From Rosa chinensis (Eukaryota > Streptophyta > Magnoliopsida > Rosales > Rosaceae), in NCBI RefSeq assembly GCF_002994745.2, contig NC_037088.1, forward strand, positions 46,864,911-46,928,910: 64,000 nucleotides of DNA. Direction: 5' to 3'. The translations under genes and the position numbers were made by a program. Each line of letters starts with the position of its first letter. The stretch's first letter is position 1. This document shows positions 12,780 through 24,458 of this stretch, piece after piece. The notes beneath the pieces were generated by a model. The model was not told the origin of the DNA and made no database searches. It worked only from the letters and a program-made list of their open reading frames with translations.

Positions 12780-15700
12780 ATGGCCTCAAGCTCCCACACA
12801 GCCCCTGCACCGCTTCCTACATCAGTTCGTTGTTGGAAGTATGATGTGTTTCTGAGTTTCAGGGGTGTAGATACTCGGAAGGGTATTACATTTGAATTAT
12901 ATGATCGTCTGCAGAACAAAAGAGGAATTAAAACATTCATCGATGACAAAGACCTGCCACCAGGGGCTGACATTTCTCCCACTCTCCTAACAACAATTGA
13001 AGAATCAAGGTTAGCAATTGTTGTTCTCTCCCAAAACTATGCTTCTTCTATTTGGTGTTTGGAGGAACTTGCAAAGATTTGTCAATGCATGAAAGATGAA
13101 AACAGAATTCTTCCACTTTTCTATCATGTCGAACCTAGTCATGTTCGATTTCAGAAAAGGAGTTTCGAAGAAGCTTTCACCAAGCATGAAAACTCTAACC
13201 GACACCAATCAGAGAAGGTGCAGGAGTGGAGAGATGCTTTAGCACAAGTGGCAAAGTTTTCTGGGTGGCATACACAAAATTATAAGTAAGCATCACGATA
13301 CTATCTTCATTAGCAAGAGTTCAAATTGTTCTTTTGAATTTATCATTAATTTTCCTGATGATATTTGACCGTTAATTACTTGTAGGACTGAAAGAGAACT
13401 TGCCGATGCCATTGTGGACTTTGTGTGCAGTATAGTACAACCAGTTGGAATCATCATGGGAGATTTTGAAGCATTTGAAGCAACAAGGGAAGCCATGGAC
13501 AAGGTTACAAAAGCGCTAAAAGATGATGAGGTCTCAGCTGTCGGGGTCTATGGAATGGGAGGCGTTGGCAAGACAACCATGGTAAAACATGTTGGTAATC
13601 AAGCCCGCAAAAATGGGATTTTTCATCATGTGATTATGGCTGTCATGTCCCAAAGCCCTGACTTGATGGAAATTCAGCACACATTGGCAGAGCTGCTGGG
13701 GATCGATTTACAAGAGAAGTCACAAAGTGGAAGAGCCTCTAGATTGAACAAAGAGATAATGAGAAAAAATAAAATCCTTATAATCTTGGATGACATTTGG
13801 GAGAGAATAGAATTGTCAAGCATAGGGATTCCCAGCTACAAGGAACTTCAAAAATGCAATTCCAAAGTCCTACTCACAACAAGGATACAGAATGTTTGTC
13901 ATGCCATGGAGTGCCAAGAAATGATCACCCTTAATGTCCTCTCGGAAGAGGATTCTTGGACCTTATTTATGAGAAATGCAAGAAGGTCTTTCGAAATGAC
14001 CATTTTCAGGGATATAGCGAGGAAGGTAGCTAGAGAATGTTGTGGTCTACCAATTGCATTGATAGCAGTTGCAAGGGCACTTGGAGATAAAGACCTGCGA
14101 GAATGGAAAAAGGCAGCTTAAAGACTAAACAACTCGCAAACTGCCAACCTTGACGATAAGGGAGATGCATCCCAATGTATAAAGTTAAGCTACGATTACT
14201 TGAAAGATGAGGATTGCAAGTCATTCTTCTTGGTTTGTAGCCTATTTCCTGAAGACTATGACATCCCAATAGAAGACTTGTTTAGGTATGCAATTGGGAA
14301 AGGTGTGTTTCGAGATGCTGACACAATTGAAGAAGCTAGAGAAACACTACATATGGTGGTCACATACCTTAAGAATTCAAGCTTGCTTTTAGATAGTGGC
14401 AAAGAACTATGTGTAAGGATGCATGATGTCGTTCGGGATACAACCATGAAAATTGCACTATCTGAAGATGGTCACGGGTTTTTTGTAAAAGCTGGCCGCA
14501 GTTTGGAGGATTGGCCACGTCAATTACAAGAAGGCTACTCTGCGGTCTCACTAATGGGGAATGAAATCCGCACACTACCAGAAGAGTTGGTATGTCCAAA
14601 ACTCCAGGTTTTATTACTACAAGATAATTGCCATATAGAAAAGTTCCCAGAGGCCTTCTTTCAAAGTTCCAATGAACTAAGGGTCTTAAATCTTAGCAAC
14701 ACTTGCATTTTATTACTACCCCAATCATTCAGTCTTCTAGCCAACCTCCAAGTTTTGCATTTAGATGATTTGAAGATCATAACTGACATTTCCATGCTTG
14801 GAAAACTGAAAAAACTTGAGATCCTTAGTATGAGAGAATCACACATTGGGGAATTTCCAAAAGAAATAGGAGATTTAACCAATCTAAGGATGTTGGATTT
14901 GACTGGTGGACATATTGTCACAATTCCATCAAAAGTTTTTTCAAAGTTGCATAAACTAGAAGAACTGTACATGCAATGTGGGTTTTGGGACTGGGGGAGT
15001 GAAGTTGAGGGAGGAGGAGGAGAAACCAATGCTGGCTTTGATGAGTTGACTAGTTTGCCATATTTAAGAGTTTTGAAGGTTTGGATCTCCCATGCAAATT
15101 GTATCCCTAAAAATGTTGAACTCAACCCGAATTGGGTTGAGTTTGATATATGTATTGGAAGAGATGACGAGACGGTGGTCTCTCAATATTGTTATAATTC
15201 AGTATGCTTGACACTTGACACAGCCATCAGCACATTACCGGATTGGTTTGTCTTTGTGGTAATAAACAAAGCAGAGAAGCTAGAGTGGGTAGAGTGCAAA
15301 GGGTTGATTGATTTTTGTGTGGAATATGAGCATAGGAGGTTAGATAGATTGAAGTATCTCTCTATAATTGGGTGCGATGAGAACTTGAAAGAGTTGATGA
15401 GCACAACAACATGGGTTCCGAAAGAACCTGTGTTTGAGAACTTGGAAGACTTGCATCTCAGTCGAGTAGATTTCATGAAAGAGTTATGTCTTGGTGATTT
15501 ACCACAAGGGTCTCTATTCAGTCTCAAGTTACTTGAGGTTGACTCTTGTTATAACTGGGGGAACATACTTTTACCATCAAAATTGTTGCAGAGAGTACGA
15601 AATCTGGAAACTCTAATTTGTAATGATGTTGATGGAATGGAATATGTATTTGGATGCGAAGGATTTGAGCCGGAAAAATCAAAATTGATAGACTTGTCAT

Positions 15701-16309
15701 TGAGGAGTTTAAATGCAGTAAGAAGCATATGTAATGGTCCTGCTCCACCTGCAATGTTCCAGACTCTTAAAGTTGTGTCCATTGAACAATGCAGCTTTGT
15801 AGGAAGTCTTTTCTCTTATGAGGCAGCTCAGTGTCTGTATCAATTGGAAGACCTTTCAGTTGGCAGTTGCCCTCTTTTGGAAAGAGTGATTGAAGCAAAC
15901 AAGGAAACAATGAACAAGAAGAAGACCATTTTTCCAAAATTGAAGAACTTAGTTTTGATGAGACTTCCTATGTTGTACAGTGGAAGTGCTACTATTGATT
16001 TTGAGTGTCCTTTACTGGAATGCTTGTATTTGAAGGACTGCTCCCAGTTTTTATCTTCAACCTCTGCTTCTGACTTCCACAGTAGGAAAAATGTCCAGTT
16101 CAATGATGAGCAACACTACCTGTCTCTATGGGAGAGGTACGTCCCTGTGTCATATATTACACTTTTGCTCCTTGTTAGATCATGCACTGTGATGTTATCA
16201 TTAAGACTTATTATATTGCCTTATTTACTTCTGATTTATTCAAACTTTTTTTTTGAGTAACTGATTTATTCAAACTTTGATCATTAGAATGTGGGGAGAC
16301 ATAATATAA
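12780..16309 (+). pseudogene. TIR-NB-ARC-LRR immune receptor with CNL-type NB-ARC, interrupted by one in-frame stop
   Basis: Exon 1 (12780-13285) encodes a full TIR domain: YDVFLSFRGVDTRKG, IDDKDLPPG and the WCLEEL helix with the conserved catalytic Glu96. An intron at 13286-13385 joins in phase to an NB-ARC exon. That exon has P-loop GMGGVGKTT, kinase-2 ILIILDDIW, RNBS-B KVLLTTR and GLPIAL. Trp after kinase-2 and the overall similarity to RPS2/RPS5-type receptors place the NB-ARC in the CC (CNL) class, not the TNL class. TAA at 14119-14121 stops the frame after 413 residues. The same frame then continues without another break through CSLFPEDYDI, MHD (VRMHDVVRD) and leucine-rich repeats to about 16136, with a likely last mini-exon at 16288-16309. 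It is either a recent pseudogene or encodes a TIR-NB fragment; an LRR half could start at the ATG at 14200. Confidence 0.82.
13552..13573 (+). promoter_or_regulatory. Candidate miR482/miR2118 target site over the P-loop codons
   Basis: The P-loop coding stretch begins GGAATGGGAGG, the sense of the conserved 3' half of miR482-family small RNAs, and continues gttggcaaga with a few differences from the consensus I remember. The family is known to target exactly these codons in CNL genes and to trigger phased siRNAs. No MIR gene is seen in the window. The pairing is inferred and should be scored against the species' own miR482. Confidence 0.4.
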
Positions 16310-16721
16310 AGAACAAAAGCTGATGCATGGAGAAGAAGCAGTAGGAGATCTTCAATGGCCCAGAAGAGGACACCTCAATTGGCTATTAAATGAATAGTTG
16401 TTCTTCCAACTGTGTAAATGTGTTGCTTCGAATTATTGGCACAACTCTTCGAGCTTTTTGGCCCTTCTTTTTTAATTCTATTTAAATGAATTGGATTTTT
16501 TAACAGCTTATGCATCAAGATCCTCTCCCAAAGTATGTAGTTGTAGCACAATGTATAGTAGCTGAAGCTCTGACTATTAGCCTTCACGAAGCATGAGCCT
16601 TAAGCTCATGACATGATAGTCAAAACCCAGTACATATAGATGGGTAATTATTGCGTGGTCCGGGACTATCATGTTTCCATGATCCCGACCACTAGCAGTT
16701 GTATTAGTTACAGTATAGGCT
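16310..16721. other. Convergent 3' spacer between NLR (+) and receptor kinase (-)
   Basis: About 410 bp of AT-rich sequence expected to hold both 3' UTRs. No gene is recognised. Confidence 0.5.
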
Positions 16722-19700
16722 TCAAGTAGTTATCATATGCTCTCCAGGCATCTTGGTTCCAGTTAGTACATCCCTTATTAGATGCAATTCATCGATCACT
16801 TTCCCGATCTCCATTCGCGCTTTGGGCAAATCTACTGAACAAGCAACTCCTATCCTAGCAATGGAAACCAAGCATTTTTCAACCCTTTGCCTTTGATCAT
16901 TCTGAATGTGATTCCTGTTGCTCATCCTGGCATTAATGATAGTGCTGTGCTCTTTACTTTGAAGAAGCACTGGATCATATATTTCTTTCACACATTCAGG
17001 CAAAGTCATCCGAACATACTTGTGCAGGTTCAGACCATCTGTAAACATGTCAGCAGTTGGCCTCTTGCCCGTAAACATCTCCAATAATAAGATCCCATAG
17101 CTATACACGTCGCCATATGTTGACACCGGACTTCCCATACCATACTCTGGAATGTATTTGTACAAAGTCATATAGATTATACAGTCAAAAAATGCACTAA
17201 AGAAACACATATATTGTATGTAAGGGAAGAGTTGAAGTATAGAGCCAGTGTTACCTGGAGCAATATAGCCGATGGAACCCATTATTGCATTGGAAGAATT
17301 TTCATGTGCGTGGAGTGGATTTGTGAGGTACCTTGCTAAACCAAAGTCACCAACACAGGCATTCATATCATTGTCCAAGAGAATGTTACGAGGCTTCAAA
17401 TCACAATGAACTATTGGCTTGTGAAAGAAATTGTGCATATAATCCAGAGCAGTAGCTATGTCAATGGCAATGTTTACCCTCTGAATAAGATTCAAATACC
17501 CTTGCACAAAGGGAGCCCCAGGTAGTCTATCAGCTGAACTGTGTAGCCATTCTTCTAAACTTCCATTCATCATAAACTGATACACCAAAGCTTTGAAATC
17601 ATTTCCTTTGAAATCGATACTTGCACAAGCAGTTATTAATTTGACAATATTCCGATGCCTAATGCTTTTCAAGATTTCACATTCAGCTATAAAACTTCCT
17701 CTTGAACTTTGAAGATTAAGTACTTTCACTGCAACAATTCTTTCTTCCTGATGGAGAATTCCCCTATACACAGACCCAAACCTACCCCTACCAATCAAAT
17801 TCCGGGGAGAGAACCCATTAGTTGCTTTGAGAAGATCTCCATATGACACTTTCAATTGTGAAACCCCCAATGAGCATGATCTTGGTGTCGACTTCACTTT
17901 TCCTTTTCTTAACGGGTGAATAAGCAAAAAGCACAACACTATGATAACAATAACCCCGCTACAAGCAATTGAGGTAATGATTTTCACCCTTGGAATCGAT
18001 TCTGTAGAATTGCATCTGGGAAGTCTTAAGGTAGGTATACCTCCACAAAGCCGTGCGTTTCCCATGATAGAAAACGCACTAGTATTCTGGAAAACCCCGT
18101 CCAATGGTACTGCACCATCAAAATCATTAAATGACAGATTCAAATTACGCAAAAATGGGAGATTCCCAAAGGCATCAGGAATCGTGCCAGACAAGTTGTT
18201 ACGAGAGACGTCAATATCTTCAAGACCTCTCACCTCCAACAACCAACCAAGAAGCATCCCTTCCAACAAGTTCCCTTCCAAATGCAAAGTTTCCAAACTT
18301 TTGCAACTCCGTATGTCCGATGGAATCGAACCTGACAACTTGTTTTCAGAAACATCCAAGGCAACAAGATTCTTTAACTTACCTACTTCAATAGAAATGG
18401 GACCAGTAAAATGGTTACTAGACAAATCCAGAACTTGTGACAAGGAGGATAAACTGAGGATTTCAGGTGGAATGAAACCACTAAGATTATTTTGAGAAAG
18501 AACCAAAACAAGCAAGTTGTTGCATTGACCAAGACTCTGTGGTATTCCTCCTCGTAAGTTGTTTGAAAAGAGAAACAATGTGCTTAGTGAAGTTAGATTT
18601 CCTAGAGAAGATGGGATAGTACCTGACAGCTGATTGTGATTCAGAAACAGATTATACAGCTTATGTAGTTTACCAATTGAGCTTGGTACAGGGCCTGTTA
18701 ATAGGTTGATATCCAAGCCTAGTATCCCCAAGTTGATGAGATTTCCAATCCCAATTGGAATGCTTCCGCGTATCTGATTTCTTCCCAATCTAATTGCCTT
18801 GAGCTTTTTTGAGAGATTGCCTATGGACTCAGGTAGAACTCCTTGAAATTTATTTCCATTAAATCCCAACAGCTCTAATTTAGTGCTGTTAACCAAAGAA
18901 GAGACAAAACCCAAATCGTTATCCCCATATCCAAGATTGTTATCATCCATTTCTACCCTAGACAGATTTGTCATCCTCGCCATGCTAGGTACTTTGCCAG
19001 TAAAATGGTTCTGTGAGATTCCAAATTCTGAGAGGTGGGTGGCATTGGAGATTGTAATTGGTATTTCTCCACTGAATTGGTTCATGTGGAAATGAAAGAT
19101 TTCGAGTTGTGGAAATATTGAGAGCCCCAATCCAAAAGGAAGAGTTCCATCTAGTTGGTTATCAAGCAGTGAAATGTGCTTGATTGAAGAGAGGTTGTAT
19201 ATGGACGGAGGGAGAGTACCAGTCAAGTTATTTGTACCCAGTGCAAGAAATGTTAAGCTTTTTAATTTTCCAATGCTACTTGGAATAGCTCCAACCAGAT
19301 TATTTTGTTCCACAGAAAACATATTAAGAAAAGAAAGATTTCCAAAACAAGCTGGGATTTCTCCTATTAAATTGTTCTTGCCTAAATTAAGTACCTGAAG
19401 CTTGGACAATGAACCGATTTCTTTAGGGATGATCTGGCTGAAGCTATTGTTTTGGAGGTTTAATACCCTGAGAAAGCTCAAGTTTCCGATGTGGTAAGAC
19501 AGGTGACCCTTGAGCTGGCTTGACTGGAGGTCCAGCACCGTCACTCTCAGGTGTTTTCGACTGCAGTGAATGCCTGGCCACTTGCAGACAGGTAGGGATT
19601 CATTCCATGAGCTAAGGATGCCAAGGGTATCATTCATTTCAGCTTTCAAGGCTAGCAATGCCAGCTTATCCAATTGACCTCCTCCTAGACCTGAAGAGGC

Positions 19701-19766
19701 TGAAATAAGGAGAAAGAGCTGTAAGATAATCGACCAAATGCTAGTACTGAACCCCCAGAACTCCAT
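16722..19766 (-). CDS. LRR receptor-like kinase, subfamily XII (EFR/FLS2/XA21-like), non-RD
   Basis: Plasma-membrane pattern-recognition receptor type. Two exons: 17255-19766 and 16722-17146, about 978 residues. The start chosen (19766) opens directly on a signal peptide, MEFWGF..IILQLFLLISASS; an in-frame ATG 26 codons upstream is less likely. An LRRNT domain (CKWPGIHC) precedes about 20 LRRs. A membrane span near residues 590-615 (VIVIIVLCFLLI) leads to a kinase with glycine loop IGRGRFGSVYRG, AVKVL lysine, HCDLKPRNILL and GDFGLAR. Cys before the catalytic Asp makes it non-RD, typical of immune receptors. The 108-nt intron (17147-17254) has no stop and lies inside the APE codons. Ligand unknown. 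It may be an orphan member; such genes usually occur in clusters. Confidence 0.9.
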   Translation of the reverse strand: MEFWGFSTSIWSIILQLFLLISASSGLGGGQLDKLALLALKAEMNDTLGILSSWNESLPVCKWPGIHCSRKHLRVTVLDLQSSQLKGHLSYHIGNLSFLRVLNLQNNSFSQIIPKEIGSLSKLQVLNLGKNNLIGEIPACFGNLSFLNMFSVEQNNLVGAIPSSIGKLKSLTFLALGTNNLTGTLPPSIYNLSSIKHISLLDNQLDGTLPFGLGLSIFPQLEIFHFHMNQFSGEIPITISNATHLSEFGISQNHFTGKVPSMARMTNLSRVEMDDNNLGYGDNDLGFVSSLVNSTKLELLGFNGNKFQGVLPESIGNLSKKLKAIRLGRNQIRGSIPIGIGNLINLGILGLDINLLTGPVPSSIGKLHKLYNLFLNHNQLSGTIPSSLGNLTSLSTLFLFSNNLRGGIPQSLGQCNNLLVLVLSQNNLSGFIPPEILSLSSLSQVLDLSSNHFTGPISIEVGKLKNLVALDVSENKLSGSIPSDIRSCKSLETLHLEGNLLEGMLLGWLLEVRGLEDIDVSRNNLSGTIPDAFGNLPFLRNLNLSFNDFDGAVPLDGVFQNTSAFSIMGNARLCGGIPTLRLPRCNSTESIPRVKIITSIACSGVIVIIVLCFLLIHPLRKGKVKSTPRSCSLGVSQLKVSYGDLLKATNGFSPRNLIGRGRFGSVYRGILHQEERIVAVKVLNLQSSRGSFIAECEILKSIRHRNIVKLITACASIDFKGNDFKALVYQFMMNGSLEEWLHSSADRLPGAPFVQGYLNLIQRVNIAIDIATALDYMHNFFHKPIVHCDLKPRNILLDNDMNACVGDFGLARYLTNPLHAHENSSNAIMGSIGYIAPGNTGSILQLFPYIQYMCFFSAFFDCIIYMTLYKYIPEYGMGSPVSTYGDVYSYGILLLEMFTGKRPTADMFTDGLNLHKYVRMTLPECVKEIYDPVLLQSKEHSTIINARMSNRNHIQNDQRQRVEKCLVSIARIGVACSVDLPKARMEIGKVIDELHLIRDVLTGTKMPGEHMITT

Positions 19767-20447
19767 TTTTGGCCGCAAATTGAAGGTTTGAAGCTGAATA
19801 CCAGTGCTGTATGGTAAACATGAAAAATTTGAAAAGAACAACATAGACTAAATTGTGAAGAGGATGAGAGTATGAAGTTTTACTCGGCCCAACAAACATC
19901 TTGACACAGACCTGTTAATGCTGACCGAGTATTCGTTCAACTCAAATTCGTCTGCATTAACTTCTCATTCAAATCGTCCAACACGTGAACAGACTCATCT
20001 ATATTTTCTTAGACTCCAGATATTATTCTTGCCAAAAAAAAAAAAAAAAGACTCGGATATTATTACGAAACAAAGAACATTGCACTTTTTTATGTGAACA
20101 TGAATTGCACTCACAACTCACAAGAGAATACAACGACAAGGGTAAGAACACTGGACTTTAAATATTAGGAAATCAGGAGAGAGATGCCCCAAGACTATCA
20201 AATAAAATGTCAGAGTAAGTACTTGGTTTCTGCTATATAATTCTCCTGCTGTAAATACATTATACCACATTATACATTAGAACGGTCCGACCAAGATAGA
20301 TTTGACTGTTTTGACCAGAAAAGAGCTTTAAACTCTGAAAAAACTTGACCGAAAAGAACTCTCGACTTCAAATAGTGAAACCAATAGGAACAGGACAGAA
20401 CTGTCCCTGCACTAAAAAGCATTGCTATGGGAGTAACTCTGAAGATC
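19767..20447. other. Receptor kinase upstream region and FolD 3' flank
   Basis: Holds the promoter of the minus-strand receptor kinase and the 3' UTR of the FolD gene. A 16-bp poly-A run lies near 20034. No gene is seen. Confidence 0.5.
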
Positions 20448-21386
20448 TCACTGGAAGTTGTGTATCCTTTTTGCTGATATGAGTGTATTAGTGAGAAGCA
20501 TTGCTATAGTCATTGGACCAACTCCTCCTGGTACTGGAGTAATTGCTGAAGCAATTTCTTTGGCCTCCTTATAACAGACATCTCCAACTAGCCGAAAGCC
20601 CGAACGCTTTGTTTTATCCTGTCCAAATATACAAGCACAGAATGAGCACATGAACACGTGTAACCTTGAATGAGGGAACAACATGCCATGACCATATCAT
20701 CAATTTCATTCTTTAAATGCAATAATGCTCCATATATCTCGAACAACCTAGATAATGCTTCATTTCCTGTTCACCGATCTTCAAAGGAGGGATATATTTA
20801 TTTTATTTTTATTTTTTAGAGGAAACAAAGAGTTCATTACTGAAATTAAGAGATAAAAAACCACAGCCTAGAGAAAAACATAAGACAAAGACACTAGAAA
20901 CCAGATACAAGAAGCCAGCCTCACTTCACAACAGCTAAAAATATTAAAAGAGAGGGACTAATTCCTGAAATGATTGGTAAGCGAAGCCCATAAAGCAGAG
21001 TTGCAGACCAGTACCACAGTCAATCCCAAATCATCATCCCAAAGCCCATAAACTTAAAAAATTCTTCTAGTTTGCTCCATCTCTAAAACACAAAATACTG
21101 CCGAAAGCAAACATACCCAAAGGATTTTGGCTTTCTTACCTTCCCAAAAGCCATAAACCAAGTGCCTAAAAGCTCAAGACATCCCTTTTAACTGACCCAG
21201 TATCACAAAACATTAGAGAACTTAAGAAATGAATTTCTAAACATTAAACTGAAAGGCCATATTAACACGGTATGATCAATTACCAATTCTGCATCTTTTC
21301 AAGAACAAAGACGGTCCAATATATCTGATAATTTAGCCAAAAGATTCATTTTCTGATTACAAACTCAAAAGAGAAATGCTAAATGC

Positions 21387-21430
<44 letters not shown>

Positions 21431-23256
21431 TGAATTGTCAAGGGATGATAAAAAAGACCATCAACAAAGCCGTTCTCACCTCAACTGGATTGATTCCGAC
21501 ATCAATAACTACTGCACCAGGTTTAATCCAGCTACCCCTCACCATATTTGCTTGCCCTACAGCTGCGATTACAATATCTGCTTGTTTTGTTAACTCTTCG
21601 GGATTCTTGGTTCGGGAATGGACTATGCTGACTGTAGCATCTTCCCTCTACCATAATTTTGAATTTCAAGTTAGTTTAAGAAGATAAAGAAAGAACTCCC
21701 TGGTTTAGAAAATGAATCTCACCTGCAGCAACAAAGCAACTGGCATCCCAACAATATTGCTCCGGCCAATTACAACAGCTCTCTTTCCTTTGATAGGGAT
21801 GTCATATCTATGCAACAGCTCTATGCAGCCTTTGGGAGTACAGGGAACAAAGAAGGGTTCCCTACCTCGCATGGCAAGACAGCCAATATTTAGCGGGTGA
21901 AATCCATCCACATCTTTCTCAATGCTAACAGCATTTAAAACGTTTTGTTCATCCATATGCTGGTATAACAAGCACATGAAAACAGTTAGAAGGTTGAACA
22001 TATCATGGAAGAATAAATGCAATGTTTATATTTTGAAAATCCTTACACATTTACATGGTCATGAAAAGTAACTGAGATCTCCAAATGTTGTATGAAAAAA
22101 AAGGGGCTAAAAAAGATCCAATCAGGAAACTAACCATGCCCTTTTGATCTAAATCATACAATAGATGCATGAACCATTTCCCCGAATCATAGGATAAGTA
22201 GATGAAAACATATATATAATGAAGACTTGAAACCATGTAGCAATATAACCTGGAGTCGCATCATTTGGAACAGATCATTTCCTTAGATTATAAAGCACGA
22301 ACCTATATGTCCAATAGTTCTCTATCCACTAATCAGTATAAGTGCCTAAATTATATTTACTCTAAGAACTAGCAAAAAATGTATAATCTTTGAAACATTA
22401 ACTCATACTTGTATTCTTATTGTACCATGATATCACCAACAGGAAAGCAAATTCAAAATTCAGCCACATACCCTAGTCAGAGGTAGCTGAACAAGGATGC
22501 CATGAACTGAGGGATCCTCATTGAAGCCGGAGATGGAGTCGAGCACTTCTTGTTCCGTGGCATCCTCCGGCAAATGCACTTCAAAAGAAGTAATTCCCAC
22601 AACCTCACAAGCCTCCTTCTTCTTGCTAACATAAGTGGCAGATTCTTCCCTATCTCCAACCAAAATAACCGCCAAACCCGGAACAACCCCAATTGCATCC
22701 TTCATCCTTGACACTTCCTCAGCTATCTCCCCTCTAATTTTCTCTGCCACTTTCTTCCCATCAAGCCTTTTATTCACTATTTCCAGTTTCGTATCCGATT
22801 TTTCGTGCTTCTCAGTTTGGGAAACAATTGAAGCTGTAATACACAACACACAATGCACAAACTCACTAACTAAATTCTAACAACCGATACCCATCAAACA
22901 AAATCACAGCTATTACACAACACTTACAACAAAGCTATGATTTTGATAATAAAGCTATGATTGTGATAATAAAAAGCTCTGATTTTGATATCAAAGTTGT
23001 GATTTTGATGATAAAGTTTTGATTTTTGATATGAATTGAGAGAAATGAGAGGCGTACCGGTGGACAATTGGGAGGGGGAAGAAGAAGAGGAGTGGATTGA
23101 GAGGACTCTGGGAGGGTGGATGAAGCGGCGGGGGAAAACGACGGCGTATTGGGTGGTGCGGAGGAGGAGAGGGGTGGTACGTGTGAAGGGGAGGAGGCGA
23201 GCGGCGGCGGTGGTGGAGGAGGAGCAGTCCGTAAATACCATCGACGCTGCCGCCAT
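20448..23256 (-). CDS. FOLD4: Bifunctional methylenetetrahydrofolate dehydrogenase/cyclohydrolase (FolD), plastidic
   Basis: Interconverts 5,10-methylene-THF, 5,10-methenyl-THF and 10-formyl-THF. Five exons in phase: 23058-23256, 22472-22833, 21723-21959, 21480-21647, 20448-20618; 378 residues. Exon 1 encodes a Ser/Arg-rich chloroplast transit peptide starting [11 protein letters not shown]. The catalytic domain has [21 protein letters not shown] with the YxxxK catalytic lysine, [12 protein letters not shown], the DGFHPLNIG loop, and [11 protein letters not shown] before the Rossmann dinucleotide site [17 protein letters not shown]. It ends with the signature [15 protein letters not shown]. 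It is most like Arabidopsis FOLD4. A (GA)n tract lies in intron 4 beside the splice donor. The gene looks intact. Confidence 0.94.
21388..21427. repeat. (GA)n microsatellite in FolD intron 4
   Basis: About 40 bp of uninterrupted ga dinucleotides, about 50 bp downstream of the exon 4 donor in the minus-strand gene. Confidence 0.95.
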
Positions 23257-23328
23257 CGGATGATTTACAGGACAACAGAGTAGGACTCTTCTTCTGTACG
23301 TTATGATCGGATTTCAGAACCCTCAGAA

Positions 23329-23344
23329 AAGGGTTTAGGGTTTC

Positions 23345-23378
<34 letters not shown>

Positions 23379-23388
23379 AGAGCAGAGA
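23329..23388 (-). promoter_or_regulatory. FolD upstream region: telo-box and (GA)n tract
   Basis: On the minus strand AAACCCTAAACCC (23331-23343) is a telo-box, an element common in plant promoters of translation and proliferation genes. Immediately upstream on the minus strand is a (GA)n tract at about 23349-23376, typical of plant 5' leaders. Positions are read directly; function is inferred from the motif family. Confidence 0.45.
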
Positions 23389-24458
23389 GACTGTGAAGTA
23401 GGCAAAACGGCGCGGCTACAAAAGAATCAAACTTTTTGGAATGATTTTTTTTTTTTTTTTTTTTTTGAGAACATTTAATTTTTACTTAAATTATATTAAT
23501 TTACAAATTACAATTTTCAAAAATAAAATTAAAAAGGTATCCTCATACATTAGTCAGGATGAAATATACGAGGAATGTATGATATCGAAAATTGGGGAAA
23601 GTTTATGTTAAACAAGATTTGAGAACTAGAGATCATTTCCTTAATTACTAGAGCTGTAAACCCACACCAATGAAACTGAAGATCCAGCTTATCCCCAATC
23701 TTGAATACTTTTGAAGCTTCATTCGATTCACGATGTTGTTGCATGTAGTTAGGAGGAGGAAGCGTTCTGATAAGACCTCCTGACTACAGATTAGTCCTTT
23801 GTTGAAAACTTTAATTGAAATACCGTAGGACTCCGTAAAAGAAATAAAAATAAAAAAATTGTGGGATAACCAGAATTTCTGGAAACTGAGTATGCTTCAT
23901 AGGATTGAAATAGGCATTCAACCCATGAATCGGAAAAGAAAAGAGAAAATACAAAGCATTCAACATCTCAAATTTGAGCATGAATGCTAAATGAGCTAAA
24001 TAAAAGGATGGAATGATCTTCCAATAGGAATGCCCATTCCATCTGAACTGCTATTTTCACTTCATTGAAGCAAACTCTGGTCTCATGAGGTAGAAATATC
24101 CAATTTAATAAAGAAACAAATAAGAAGATTGGAGCATTATGATCTTTCCTTCATCTTAGAGCCAAGAAGAGCCCAAAAACCAAAAATGTTAGGAGACTTC
24201 TGTTTAGAGACTTCAGCCTCATTAGACATAAGAATACATTTTTTAAAAATGGTCCAAAAAAGTTCTTCGAACAAAAAAGCTTGTCAAACAAGTGTTTTCC
24301 ATTGATGTCTCTTCAGTGTATTTTCTGTACAGTCTACCCAATGGAAGATAATCTCTTTCCTTTCTTTTGGGTCCAAAATTGAAGGAGTAATCTGCTATAC
24401 AGTTATTGAGCTGTTTCTACAGTTTCCCTTTATCCTTTACTGTGTCATCTGGCATCTT
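23389..24458. other. Spacer between FolD and KEA genes
   Basis: About 1.07 kb holding the FolD upstream region and the KEA 3' UTR/flank. It contains poly-T runs near 23449 and short frames with no domain. No gene is recognised. Confidence 0.5.

Noticed and set aside
17941..19398. Plus-strand open frames within the receptor kinase
   Set aside because: They are antisense shadows of the LRR-coding strand.
23550..23744. Possible small minus-strand gene of 64 codons
   Set aside because: No domain, no splice partners and no supporting context.
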